DNA of 64,000 bases, taken from assembly GCA_029961685.1 (NCBI GenBank), contig JARWKL010000008.1, forward strand, positions 40,378,821-40,442,820, in the 5' to 3' direction. The position numbers and the translations under genes were made by a program. Below, piece after piece: positions 21,806 to 34,453 of this stretch; the stretch's first letter is position 1; each line of letters begins with the position of its first letter. The notes below the pieces were generated by a model that worked only from the letters and a program-made list of their open reading frames with translations, did not search any database and was not told where the DNA came from. The DNA comes from Aristolochia californica. Its lineage: Eukaryota > Streptophyta > Magnoliopsida > Piperales > Aristolochiaceae.

Positions 21806-24380
21806 GTTTAATTCCCTTTCTGTAGATGGTGAAACCGTGTCTTAAGAGAGATTCATCAATGGAGGATATACTGCATGCTTTGGTTTGTGACAAACGGGAT
21901 GAATACTTTTGCAAGTGAAATGGAAAAAGAACACAGGAAATGGTCACTATAATTCTAAGCAGACACTCAATTCTAAACACAAGCACAGAGTAGAGCTAAA
22001 AGAACTAAGCATGTGAATTGTATCTACTTGACAAAGACTCCAGTATTCTTCTACATTACTGAGCATGAATGATCAGTAGAAAGAGAAAGCAGGAGAGGCA
22101 GAAAGCAGAACTAAACTGAATCAAAGATTGCAGTACCTGAAGAAGAAGATTATCTGACCACTCCAGAAACTGATACAGCCACAATAGAGAGTTTCTACAA
22201 GAGGACTGACCTTGCAGAGATCTGCCTCAATTACTCATATTTATACACCAAATTAGAAAATGACTGGATTATGTAAATGACTGATCCTACTGTGAAGCAA
22301 GACGTGATTCACGAGGAAGAGACTCAAGAAATATCTGCTTTGAGATTTAATAATAAGAATGACTTGTCAGCTCCATGCGTCCATAGTGTCTGTTGATGCT
22401 TGCATGGTGGTGTAGACGTTCCTGAAATGGGAGAGAAAGTTGCTGCAATGGGTGTATGAACGAGAAATTTTAGTTAAAATTTAAGAAAGTCATTCATCGA
22501 AACTTGAAGGAGAGATTCTTCTCCTAATCGTGATACCTCTTATACCCATAAATCCATTTAAGAAACCAAAACCCTTTGGCCACATAATAGAGCTCATAAG
22601 CTTATAAACCCACTTCTATGAAAGGAAAATGCTATTTAACATTAGAAGGTATTAGCTGTGAATGAACCCAGACTTATCCCACTTGCAGCATGTGGGTGAC
22701 TGAATGAGAAAAGTCATTTGGTGACATTTTCAGCTGACAAGTTCCCTAAGCCTACGTTTGTCCATTCCAGTGAAATTGACACCCATCTTTGTCTTTGGCT
22801 TAATAACTAAGATAAGATAGCATTTGACTTCATTAATATCAATTCAGTCTTCCTGGAGGCAGAAATTAGTATAACTTGTCCATTCGTTTTCCACATGCAT
22901 GAAAAGCTTAGTCCCCACGATATAATATCAAAGCCAAAGCCTGTCATTTCGAGTCCATAAACAAGCTGGGTATAATAATGAACTTTGTTCTGCCAGTTTA
23001 TATTGCCTTTGTTTTTTTGTCTCAGCCAAGAGTATTTGCAATCCTTCTGTTCTTTTTGCTGTATCCGGCAGCTCAAGTTGTTCACATTTTTCATTATCTG
23101 TAACTATTTAACATAAAGAAGAAGCAAACAGTAAAGCAAATCTGAAACTGTTCATGTTTCAGACGATAACACCAATCACACTCTATAGAATGGAATGAGT
23201 AGCAGCAAGCAATTACCTTTTCCATCGTAGAGTTGAGAGAGTAGAAATCTGGAAAGCAGTGGGAAAGATGTTCCCTCTGAAGTTATCTGATCAGCCTTTT
23301 GTTTTGAAGATTCTACCTGCAGCAGATGGGGAGAGCGAATTGATCAGTGGCGACGACTCTCCCTATAAAAAATGAGAAGAACAAATTACATTTACTATCT
23401 ACAGAGTCGAGAGCAGGAATGAAACATCACCAGAAAGATGACTGGAGGTCATGATGCAACTCGTTCGCAGTAGTCTGAGGGTAGCCACCAAGGTTGGCCA
23501 ACCTTCTGTATTATTTAAATGACTGATCCTACTATGACGGAAGACGTGCTGCACGAAGATTATCTGCTTTGAGATTTAATAATCAAGAAAGACTTGTCAC
23601 CTCCACGCGTCCATAGTGTCTGTTGATGCTTGCATGGTGGTGTAGACGTTCCTGAAATGGGAGAGACAGTTGCTGCAATGGGTGTATGAACGAGAAATTT
23701 ACTTAAAATTTAACTTCATCGAAACTTGAAGGAGAGATCAAGGAAGAAAATAAAAGCTAGGGAAATTCTTCTCCTAATCGTGATACCTCTTATTCCCATA
23801 AAACCATTTAAGAAACCAAATCCCTTTGGCTACTTACTAGAGCTCATAAGCTTATAAACCCATTTCAAAGAAAGGAAAATGTCTTTAACAATAGAAGGTA
23901 TTATCTGTGAATGAATCCAGACCTATCCCACATGCAGCATGTGGGTGACTGATTGAGAAAAGTATATATGAATTAATTTATGAATAAAATAGTGTTAATA
24001 AGAAGTCATTTGGTGACATTTTCAGCTGACACGTTCCCTAAGCTTAATTTTGTCCAGTTCTAGTGAAATTGACAGCCATCCTTGGCTTTGGCTTAATTAC
24101 TAAGATAAGATAGCATTTGACTTCTTTAATATCAATTCAGTCTTCATCTTGACCTAACCTATTTGTTGAATTAAAATTTGAATTTTTTACTCACATATGC
24201 AGTTCTAGCCCTCTTAAAAACTCTAACATAATTGAGTTGCTATTGAGTTCTAGCCCTCTTAAAAACTCAACTCATTCTAATTAAAAAGGATCAAATCCAA
24301 CCCAAATCTGACCTACCTCGTCTTGCATCCAAGTTAACCTGGCCGAGTCGTGGGTCAAGTTGCTAGGTTGTCGAAACACA
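21806..24380. repeat. 5' flank of the divergent DUF247 gene with a 1.24-kb tandem repeat
   Basis: The first 120 bp is the 5' leader shared with 48010-48130. 22277-22850 and 23519-24145 are tandem copies (both with 'GTGTCTGTTGATGCTTGCAT'). 22855-23120 matches 18655-18960. 23210-23465 matches 3600-3880. No coding potential was recognised. Confidence 0.6.
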
Positions 24381-24539
24381 ATTAACACAATTAATGAGTA
24401 GGTGTTATAAAAAAACAACGAAAGATCAAACCTTCAATTTTGATACCATATCAAAGTTATTCGAATATATAACTAGATGTATGAAAAACAAAACATACAA
24501 ACCAATTTTATGTGGTTTAATCCTCGGAAGCCTAATCAT

Positions 24540-24582
<43 letters not shown>

Positions 24583-24820
24583 ATTAGATTAATATTGCCA
24601 GCCAAGAAAGAATTAAATGAAGATTGCACAAGTTTCATGGGTTGACCAAGAGCAAGCACTTTGGATGTTGATTCCTTTTGTACTTGTTCACATTAGAACA
24701 TAAAAAAAGTTTGTGTGCAGATGGTGCATCTTTTTATTATGTGTTCTTCAATTTCATAGTCTTTGTTTGTACATGAATGCTGGTGTCTTTGTCTATATAT
24801 AACAAGTGAAAGAAACCAAT
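24381..24820. repeat. Dispersed repeat containing a (GA)n microsatellite
   Basis: Second copy of 12590-13005. (GA)18 at 24543-24578 against about nine units in the other copy. Open frames here, on either strand, run through the microsatellite and are not genes. Confidence 0.65.
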
Positions 24821-26697
24821 AGAACTACTCTTTTTCTTGGAAATTCATGTGGGTCTCAACACAATTGTGATTTATGTGTAGATAAAATAGATGCAATTGA
24901 CTAAGAAAGTTCATCAACAAACACCACACAAAAACATGCATGTGGCATAGAAGCCACAGTGCGAGATCCCACACATTAGTTGAAATAACTTCGAGACTTG
25001 ATCACTTTTACTTTGTAACAATGGAAAAAGGAAGTTGAGAATGTTTGGCAAACTAACAATGTTTACAAACTACATTTTGATGTCCTTTATTTAAATTAAA
25101 AAAAATTCCAAGAAATTTATCAATGGTTTTGGTGAAATGATGTCTTGGCAAGGTTTTGAAAATTTGGAACTGGACCCGACTCAGCATCTCCCTATCCCGA
25201 GTTAGGTTGGGTGAGTCGGGCTGATTCTCCTGATCCGTATGCCAAGTTGTTATTAACTTTCTACAAGGTGATTCAACCAGATATATAATTCAAAAAATAT
25301 AAAAAATAATAGAAATAGCTAAAATTATCTTTTTTATGATATATAATATGTTATCTATAATGAGCTAAATATTGTGATGATTTTCAGGACATAAACTTAG
25401 TGTGTTGTGGGTCCAAGTACCTGTTTGGTAGGAGAAAAAGAAACATAAATATAGTCTAATAGTGCAAGATTAATCATGTTTTTTGTTTTTGGAATTGGGA
25501 TTAGTATATGACTAGGGGATCAACGATCTTGAGTCTGGACTTAGCGTCCATCCATCCCGAGTCCCAACTCAACTTCCAATGCTAAAACCTAACATGTTTG
25601 ATTCTCTACCTGATTGGGTCGTATAACCTTCTATAAAGGGATTGGGCCAAAAATATATTTAAAAATATAAAAATACCAAAAAAGACTTAACAAATATATT
25701 TATTTTGATATATAATATGTCACGCATAATTAGTTAAACATAGTAATGATTTCCGGGGCTTAAGCTTAGTGGGTTTAGTGAACACATTCTTCATTGTGTT
25801 GTTAGGTCTAAGTACCTATTTGGCAAGAGAGGAAGAAACAAAAATACAAATTTGTCTTGTGCAATTAAGAATTACAAACTTAAGATGACTTGCAAGACAA
25901 TATTGAAATCAAATTTACATAATAATGTCAAATTGTCCTTCAAAATGCCTAATAGTTGAAACTAAATAAAACCCAAGATTCAAATAATATGTTATTTATA
26001 GAAGATTTTGTTCCAGTGTATTAAGGTATAAATAATACTCCCTTTGTGACCTTGTTCCAATCGTCTATAAATGTTATTTATAATCGTCAAATTATACGTT
26101 CCTAATTATTTATAGTTTACATCATAATGATTTAAGAAACTTACTTGTACTAGTATTGATATTATAGTAGACACCATGTCATATATTCGAATATTGGAGG
26201 CAACAACCTATAAAAAGGGCTACGTGATGCTAGAGTGAGAGCGTGACTCATATTGGCTCCAAAAGGACTATAATATTTATATGAAAATTTGTGTTGAAAT
26301 GGCCATTCCTAAACTAAATTTGATAAGGCCCAAAATATTTCAAATAAGATAGAGTCATCTCAATGCAAGGCATTTAGTATTGAGTCTAACAACCTACAAA
26401 TTGTGCTCAAAGATGGCATAACATTCATGAAAACAAATTGTACAAAGCCCAAATGGACGAACCTGTTGAACCAAAGAAATGGCAAAGAGCAAACATCTAG
26501 GGTTTGTTTGAAACCCCATGGAAAATAAAAGAAAATGAGAATTTGACCATTATTATTCCCAGAAAATAGTTAGTGAAAATGAGAATTTGGTCATTATCTT
26601 ATTTTTACTAACTATTTTCTTGAGAATAATAATAGTCAAATTCTCTTTTTTTACTAGGAGAATTTTACAGACGAAAATATATGGTACTTCAAAACTT
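24821..26697. repeat. AT-rich intergenic DNA with a diverged tandem repeat
   Basis: 25170-25450 and 25540-25850 are diverged copies (both with 'GATATATAATATGT' and 'AAGTACCT.TTTGG' marks, period about 360-400 bp). A TACTCCCTTTGTGACC at 26036 resembles a Stowaway-type end, without a partner. No gene. Confidence 0.4.
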
Positions 26698-27900
26698 CTA
26701 ATGGGGTCGATAATAGGAATAAGTAGAAAAGAATGTCTGTGTAGCAGTCATCAAAAGGAGGAAAATAGCTGCTATAATGGAAATAGTTGCCCAAGGACTG
26801 CTGAAGTAATCGACCATTAGCTTTGCCCTCCACAGGTTAAATCTGTTGCGGCAATACCTATTCAACTCTTTGCTCAAATGAGGAAGAAAACCATCTTTTT
26901 CTCCAATATAGACAAGGTTGCTGCTCAAACCATTGAAAAGAGAAGCAACTTGCTCTTCAGATCCCAAAGTCTGTTCAAGGATTCCTTCACGATTGAGTAT
27001 CTGAACATCCTCCACTGCATTGATAATATAATCCATGAAGATGGCATAGCTGGTGAAGTACGCCCCGACAGTAAAATGAAACTGCTCCCAAGCAGTAAAA
27101 TTTCGTAGTAGAGTTTCAGTGTTGCTATCAAGACGTAAAAAAGGAATTTCCAGAACACCTCTGCGAAATGTGATGTTCGAGAATCCGGGAGTTTTTTTCT
27201 TTCGAAACCTTATCCCAGCTTCTTGGAGTCTTCTAGCAGAGGGAATGGTTTCCATTGTCAAGTGTTCCACTGGTGGAGATACAAAGATTGGAAGTTGAGG
27301 AGGCGGGCGTGAAAATGTGAGACTCTTCGTTTTGTCGAATAAGAACCCTATCAACCCTCGAGTTTTAGGTGGGTTGTTTGAAGGAACGAGATGATAATGA
27401 ACTAAATGTAGAAGATGATAGATAGATTTGGAATCCAACGGAGGAGTTTGCTTATAATTAACATCCAAAAAGTGTTCAAAGAATCCAAGGCAGAGGTTTA
27501 CCAATGGAGGATACTGAGATTTATCGAGGATCAACATGTCATAAATTCGTTGAAGAGCAAAGAAAGGAACCTGATTCTTGACGAGGAGGAAGTCCACCCA
27601 TAAGGTTTGGATCCCTGAGGAACAAATTTGATCAACTTGGGGCGTGAGTCTGCCTTCATGGAATAAGATCAGAACATCGAGTATGTGGCAACAACTCAGA
27701 ACCACAGAAATCAAATTTGGGAGGTCTACGGTGACGACGTTAAAGTGGCATGCTTTTATTTCCTCCCTCATTGCGTTCATGGCCCTGATATAATCCTCAA
27801 AAGAGATGTTCGGATTTCGACTGAGGATCGAATGCATGTGTGCTGAAATGTGCAGATTATCTATCGCCTCCTTCGGGTAGATAGAATCTGTGCTTGTGTT
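26698..27900 (-). pseudogene. DUF247 gene, 5'-truncated, otherwise open
   Basis: A 379-codon frame from the first ATG (27837). Homology runs further upstream, to about 27895, with SIYPKEAIDNLH matching FYPRSSLSDLH of the gene at 1843-3222. It stops there, leaving no equivalent of the first 70-75 residues. The rest is intact: KNQVPFFAL, SARRLQEAGIRF, GVLEIPFL, TAWEQF and a C-terminal helix ending YYRPH. It is more diverged from the class-1 copies than they are from each other. Either truncated by a rearrangement or carrying an unrecognised upstream exon. The frame is undamaged over 379 codons, so recent loss or residual function is possible. Confidence 0.7.
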
Positions 27901-28610
27901 CGGGCGTTTTAATTGAGGTTTTCAAAATTTAAAGCTAAGGGTGCAACAATTAAATCAAGATAGCAAATACAAGTAAAACAAGAATAATTCACACACCCTA
28001 ATGAACACCAAATATTTTATTATCAATGCTCCCCTATTGGTTTTCATTGCCCAAGAACCCATGCTTGGGAAATTCTATTAGTATAAGCTCTATTAGCTTG
28101 GAGTTTTACAAGAAAGATATTTTAGCTCTCCTTCAAGCCACATATATGCTCAAATACACGATTATAAGCAATCTCCCTTGAGATTCAGATAGTATCAAAT
28201 AAAATCAAAGATTACAACAAAAATGAAAAACTTACACCCTTTTGAAGTTTGGAGAGACAACCTTCTCTTTCGGAATATCCAAACCTCCGACTTTGATGAA
28301 CACTTTGAAACGATTTGGAGTTTGTCTAGCATGAATGCTAAGAGTGGATTTGAGAGGAATGGTGAAGATATGCAAAAGTCATCCTTTTTCTCTAAAAAAT
28401 GAACCCAATATGGGATTTCACGATTGAAAGCTTAGAATTGAGTAAGCCAAGCTGGGATTATTTGTTTATTTTCACAAGCATGGGGGGTATTGAAGAACTA
28501 TAAGTGGCAACTTATGTAATTAAGTGAGTGACATAAGTTATAATTAGTTTAGAGTTTAAATTATTTTTTCTTTCACATGTATTAGGGTTTATAAATCTCT
28601 CATCCATAAA
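27901..28610. other. Unrecognised 700-bp segment between two truncated DUF247 copies
   Basis: Unique in this window. No coding frame, and no terminal repeats recognised. It replaces the N-terminal coding region of 26698-27900 and ends where the 3' flank of the next copy begins. Confidence 0.4.
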
Positions 28611-28722
28611 TAGATGGATCCAAGGGTAACATTCCAAGTAAAAAAGGGTAAAAGCTTCATATAAACAAAAGATGAAATCAATTACATTTTATTACATAAA
28701 GAAATGAAGCTTCAAAACCCTT

Positions 28723-29449
28723 TTAAGGAGGTCGAAAATAGGCAAAGGCAGCGAAGAATGTCTGCGTCGCGGTAAGAAAAAGGAGGAAGATGGCTGCAAC
28801 AACAGAAATAATTGCCCAAGGGTTACCAAAGTAATCATTTATCAGATTTGCCTTCCATATATTGAACTTATCCTGACAGTATTTGTTTAGTTCTTCGCAT
28901 ACGCTCGGAAGTAAATCGTTTTCGTCTGCAACATAGAAAATGTTGGTGCTCAACCCATTGAAAACGGAAGCTACTTCTTCCTCTGATCCCAGCGTTTGTT
29001 CAAGAATTCCGAGGCGATTGAGTATCTCAACATCCTCTGCTGTGTTAATGATGAAGTCCATGAAAATCCCGTAACCGGTGAAATATGCTCCAACGTTAGG
29101 ATGGCATTGCTCCCAGGCAATCAGGTTCCGTAATAGAACTTCAGTGTAATTATCAACACGTAAATATGGGATCTCCAGGACACCTCTATGGAAGGTAATA
29201 TTTGAGAATCCAGTAGTTTTCTTTTTCTTAAACATTATTCCAGCATCTCGGAGTCTTCTAGCACAAGGAATAGGTGATATGGTGCTTGCCTGTTTTGATG
29301 GAGAAGGGACAGAGATCGAAAATTCAAGACAGTGTGAGAGAAATGAACTTTTCGATCCGTGTTGTTTGAGGAAGTAGTTGGGTGGAAGGAGATGATAGTG
29401 AACTAAATGAAGTAAATGGTGGATCTGATCGGAAGGCATTGGATAAATT
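28723..29449 (-). pseudogene. DUF247 C-terminal half, class 1
   Basis: A 238-codon open frame from MPSDQIHH to YFRPP, matching residues 222-459 of the gene at 1843-3222. At about 29446-29455 the coding sequence stops and DNA equivalent to position 4190 begins, so about 1.6 kb (N-terminal half, upstream exon and promoter) was deleted relative to unit 1. No promoter or start remains. Confidence 0.85.
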
Positions 29450-29587
29450 TTTTATATAAAGTACTTAATTAAGTATAGTGCTATTTATAAGTTAATTTTT
29501 TATATAAAATAGATTGTTTGGAAACTACCAATAAAAAAAACTATTTTTTATATCCACACACACACACACACAAAATTTTTGCATTTG

Positions 29588-29729
29588 CATAAATTATGAT
29601 TCTTCGATTTTTTCTTAAATGATAAATCTAAGATCTTCGGATAAAAATGCCCTTGCATAATAAGCGATCTTCGTCCAAAGATCGAAGATTATCATTTCAG
29701 AAAAGAAAATCGAAGAATCATAATTTATG
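29588..29729. repeat. Fold-back element, second copy
   Basis: Same hairpin as 4341-4482, with both arms kept. A (CA)n run lies just upstream, near 29555-29572. Confidence 0.7.
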
Positions 29730-30445
29730 TTAAGCAGTCTAAATCTCTTGAAGGACACATCAATGTACAAAGACATGCACAAGAGGATTCATTACTACAA
29801 GCTACACAACCGAACATAAATACAAAGGAAGAACAAATGCAAAGGTAGTAAAGAGGCAAAGGCAAAGGAGGCTATGTCACCCATGCAAAACCATGCAAGG
29901 GTGATGTCCACCTCACTCATGCAAAGGGGGACATCCCCATGCATGGATCTAGAAGACTATCCCTACAATCACTCACATGAGGGCCCCACTGAAACCTTCC
30001 AAAGCTACTCGAATATCTCCTACAAATCATTCTCAATCTATCCAAATCAATCAAGGAGAAATATTATCACATATCAATCAATCAAGGGGAGAAAATCTAG
30101 GTCAAATCAATCACTTGGAGAACATCTAGATCTAAAAATGGAGAAGAAAGAAAAGATTAACACATTTATTGAACAAAGATCACATTGATTTGTATTAATT
30201 TATGTAAAAAAATCAAGACACCTAGATGACACCATGCATGAGGATGTGCATGATATTTTTGTTACTTAATTAAGGGTTTTGAAACACTATATAAGCCCTT
30301 ATAGCTCTTCTCTATTCATTCGTTGATTTATTCAAATAATTCATCCCCTTTGACTCCCTCTCATGCTATTGGTTTCAAGTGCCTTTAAGCTCTTCCATTC
30401 ATTCATTTATTCATTCACTCATTCATGTGGCTTAAATTTTCTCTT
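29728..30445 (+). mobile_element. Candidate 5' LTR, second copy
   Basis: Copy of 4481-5197, with TATATAAG at 30288-30295 and a degenerate primer site at 30446-30456. Confidence 0.5.
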
Positions 30446-30456
30446 TGTATCAAAGC

Positions 30457-31690
30457 AAAAGGTTTGATCCTGAGGAGGTTGTTCTCATTCAAACAAGTAG
30501 GTACTATTTCTTTAATTCTATATCTTATACAAGTTCTTTTGATTATCATCTTCTTCCATAAACATTGTCATAAATTCTTTTTCTCTTCTTGAATCTATCT
30601 TCCATCATTTTTTTTGAAAAAAATAATGAGAATCGATGCCATCTCTATACATTCAAATCTGCCTCTCATGTTAGTTACATATATTACATTACTCATTTAA
30701 ATTAAACTCTCTTCCAACAGTTATGTGCTATGGAGAAGTCAATAGATTCCAATTTTGAAATCTCAAAGATTGATAGTATTCATTGATGGATCTATTGCAC
30801 CACCTCCTCAAATTTTCAGTGAAAACCCATCCATGATAAATCCATCTTTTGAATAATGGGATCTTAGAGACCAATTACTTGTTAGTTGATTCAATGATAA
30901 AATAGCTAGAGAAACCCTTTGTTATGTGGTTGGACTTAAGACCGCAAGAGAGGTATGACAAAAATGTCAAATTATTTTAAAAAATCAATCAAAGGTATGT
31001 GAAATGCACTTCTGTTAAACATTCCAAACAATGAAGACGGATGATCACACTTTGAATGACTATGTAACAAAATTTAAAGGAATGTGTGACGTTTAAGCAG
31101 CCATGCGAAGTCCTATTTTATTGAATCCTTAGTCAAACAAAAAAATTCATTCTAATTCTAGTTTTTTTTAGACTCTTGTGTTAGTTGTTGAATGGCAAAA
31201 AAAGCTAAGTTGTCTTTTGATCATGTTGATCATAAAGCCTCTAAGCCACTTGAAGTAGTAGTAGTTGGAGGAAACCTAGTAACTTGGAAGATGAAGAAGC
31301 AAAATGTAGTTGCTAGATCCAATGCAGAAACTGAATATAGAGCCATGACACCTACGATGAGTGAACTGATATTGATTAAGTCATTTATCATAGAATTGGG
31401 GCTCAACATAGATACTCCAATGAAACTCCTTTGTGATAACTAAGCAACTATTGATATTTCTTAAATCTGGTCTTCCATGGAAGGAATAAGAACATCTAGG
31501 TTGGTTCCCACTTTGTTAGAGAAAAAAACTACAAGCTAGTGTCATAAGCCTTAAACATGTTATATCTCAAGACAAGTCGTTGACATATTCACAAAGCCTG
31601 TTACTTCAAAGACATTGAACACTACATGCTCCAAGCTGGGAATGTATGATGTTTTTGCACCACCAGCTTGAGCAGTATTAGAAGACCAGA
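30457..31690 (+). mobile_element. Ty1/copia remnant, second copy with a larger deletion
   Basis: Collinear with 5209-7345 but lacking the equivalent of about 5860-6785, so gag joins the pre-integrase segment near 31115. The RNase H stretch, with SNAETEYRAM (31319-31348) and LLCDN, is better preserved here than in unit 1. Confidence 0.7.
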
Positions 31691-33233
31691 AGAGGAGTGG
31701 TGCAAAAACATTGGGCTTATAAGAATAGCTTCTAGTCTTCCAAACTTCACTACCAAACCATAGGCACGAATTCAGATTTCCATGCACTTTCACTTCCAAT
31801 TTGCCAAGTGGTTATAAGAATAGCTTTCTCTAGTCTTTCTCCTGTGAGGTTTTTGAGAAATACTTGAGGGAGAGACCCTCAAACAGTCAACCACATGAAA
31901 AAAAAGAAAAAAAACTATCAATCACAAGGCAAAGGAGTTGACTATATGAAGAACCAGAGAGACCAAATTTGTCAACCATATGTAAGCCATCTGAACAAAA
32001 AGAAGTGGACCACAAGAGTAGTCAGCCACATTAAGACATTTGAACAAAACGGAGTCAACCCTAGCTACCACACTATAAAAAATGGACTTTGTAGTCCAAA
32101 TTTTGTTGGGATAACTTCTCCCTACAAAAAAAATCACTGGCAAAAGTTGCTAATACATTCCATTGGTAGAAATTCTACTAACAAATTTGAAGATTTGATG
32201 GTAGACATCATAAACCTCTACTAATGAATTTTTAAATTCGTTGGTAGGTAGCAAATAATTTTAGAATTGATAATTTCGAGTTTGATAATTTTGTGAAAAT
32301 ATTAAATATATAGTACCCACTAGCGGAAAAATTTGAAATTCGGTATCAAATTATTGACCATCTGCTATTTTTTAAACTCACTGGCAAAGGTCCATTAATT
32401 TTTATATTTTAAATAATATATTTTTATAATATAAAAATAATCAATTAAATAATAAAAATCAAATATCTATAATAAAATCTCAATTAAAATATAAAATCTC
32501 AAAAAATTCAATTAAATTACAAAATAAATTGTATAGACGCTATAATAAATTTAAAATCAAATGTATGTACAATTAATCATCACATCACCACCACCATAAT
32601 CATCATCATCATTATCTTCTTCTTCTTCATATGGACATAATTTCCAAAAACAAAGAAATGGGGCAACGACCATGCAGGCAAAAGATCATGGGATTCAGAT
32701 CGTAGGAGAACATGGTGGCTGCGAAGGTGGGTCTGCTCGGGACTCCAACATCATGGGTCGTTGAAGGACCTCCACAATGAACGTCTGGAAGTTACAGTTT
32801 GGAGAACCATGCAAAGAAAAGAAAAAAAATGTTGAAACAGTGACAAGAGAAAAAATAGTTACCCTTGTTGAACCCTCATCATGGTGAGATTGAAAACCAT
32901 CTCTTTTTTGCTCAAACATGATAAAATCTCTGATGGAGATGCCATGCTTGCTCATTAAGTCACTCCAACTTTCACCACCAAACCATTGGCATGAATTTAT
33001 ATTTCCATACACTTTCACTTCCCATTTCTCCAGTGGATTTATAAGAACAACTTTCTTCAGTCTTTCTTCTGTGAGGTATTTGAGAAATGCTTGAGGGAGG
33101 GAAACCTACCCTCCCTTTTCTCCCCCCTCGGATCCCTCCCTTTTCTCTCTTCCATGACATGCGGCCCTCTTCTCCCTCTCCATGTGTGCACTAGACCCAA
33201 AAACCCAAGTAGAAAAGGAAATAGGATGTACTT
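31691..33233. repeat. Repeat-rich non-coding block, second copy
   Basis: Copy of 7346-8920, including both direct repeats (about 31735-31875 and 32965-33095) and the CACTATAAAAAATGG motif (near 32071). No gene. Confidence 0.45.
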
Positions 33234-33266
33234 GGGTGGGGGGGTGGTGGGGGGGGAGGGGAAGGG
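33234..33266 (+). repeat. G-rich run, potential G-quadruplex
   Basis: Runs of 3, 7, 8, 4 and 3 G with loops of one to four bases on the plus strand. The matching site in unit 1 (from about 8918) reads differently and has no such run. Confidence 0.7.
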
Positions 33267-33299
33267 AAGAAACCTAAGGACAGGTAGGAGTAGATGGGC

Positions 33300-34050
33300 A
33301 CAGGTTGGGTTCACCAAAACCACCCCATCCCAAACCCCAAAACCTGAACCCGAAAAAAGCCCAAAAAAATCTGAATCATCAAACCTGCTCCGACCCGATC
33401 ATGATCCTTGTAACCCTGTCTCCGCCTAGTCCTCGTAAACCCGACTTAAACCTGACCCGCCCCTGCCCCATGCCCTTAAACCCGGCCCGTCTCAACCCCG
33501 TTTTATATCTCTGTCTCATATGTGGGTGGAGTTTGGGTTGGGTTTTGGAAAACCCATCCTTGAGCCAGAAATTTTGATGGGTTGTTTTCCTGGCCCCGTC
33601 CTCGACCCCTGGGTTGAAATTAGAAAACCGAACCCAGGAAAAAACCGGGAAGAAAAAGAAAAGGGAAAAAAGGGAAGAAAATGAGAAAAAAGGAAAAAGA
33701 GGGAAGAAAGAAAAAAGAAAAATATAATAAGAAAAAAAAAAAAATAAAGAAAGGAAGAAAGGTAAAAAATAAAAAAGAGAAAGGAGTAAGGAAAAAAAAA
33801 AAAAAAAAGAAGGGAAGAAAGTTAAAAAAAAAAAGAGAAGAAAGAAAAGTAAAGAAGAAAAAATAAAAAAGAGAAGAAAGAAAGAAATAAAAAAAGGAGA
33901 AGAAAAAAGTGAAAAAATAAAAATATTCCCTATTTTAGAAAAATAAAATTACAATAAAAATAAAAATAAGAGGATAAAGAAAGAGAAAAAAAAAGTAATT
34001 ATAAAAAATATTTAAAAAATTAAAATATGGAGGAGAAGAATAAGGAGGAC
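33300..34050. repeat. ACCCG-rich repeat and polypurine tract, second copy
   Basis: Copy of 8961-9850. The polypurine portion (about 33640-34030) is shorter than in unit 1. Confidence 0.65.
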
Positions 34051-34453
34051 AAACAAATTACCATCGAACCCTTGAAATCGATCACTTTTGAGTACCTCTA
34101 CGGGATATACCTCAACAAAAAAATCGAAGAGTAATGACAACATGTGATTGAGTTTAGTAGTTCATCATATGAAATTATTAAATTTTCTCCAAGCGAATTG
34201 AATTTTTCTGAAAAATACTTTTAGTTTTTAGCATTTCCATGCGAATTTACATAAATTTGCTTAGCAAATTTACATATATTTGTAGGGAAAATTTACCTAA
34301 ATTCACGTGGAAAAGATTTTTGTGGAAGAAGGGACATTTTATGGGATGTTCTCTCCCAACGAAATTGACATCCTAAAAATAAATGGTTCATATAAACAAA
34401 ACATGAAATCAAATACATTTTATTACATAAAGAAATGAAGCTTAAAACCCCTT
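34051..34453. other. 3' flank of the DUF247 gene in unit 2
   Basis: Matches 9880-10446 with a deletion. Contains the minus-strand AATAAA at 34419-34424. No gene. Confidence 0.5.

Noticed and set aside
24394..24659. Frames on both strands with (RE)n or (SL)n
   Set aside because: They run through the (GA)n microsatellite.
26036..26060. A Stowaway-type MITE end (TACTCCCTTTGTGACC)
   Set aside because: No matching inverted end or TA target duplication could be found nearby.
33681..33866. A lysine/glutamate-only frame
   Set aside because: A translation of the polypurine tract.
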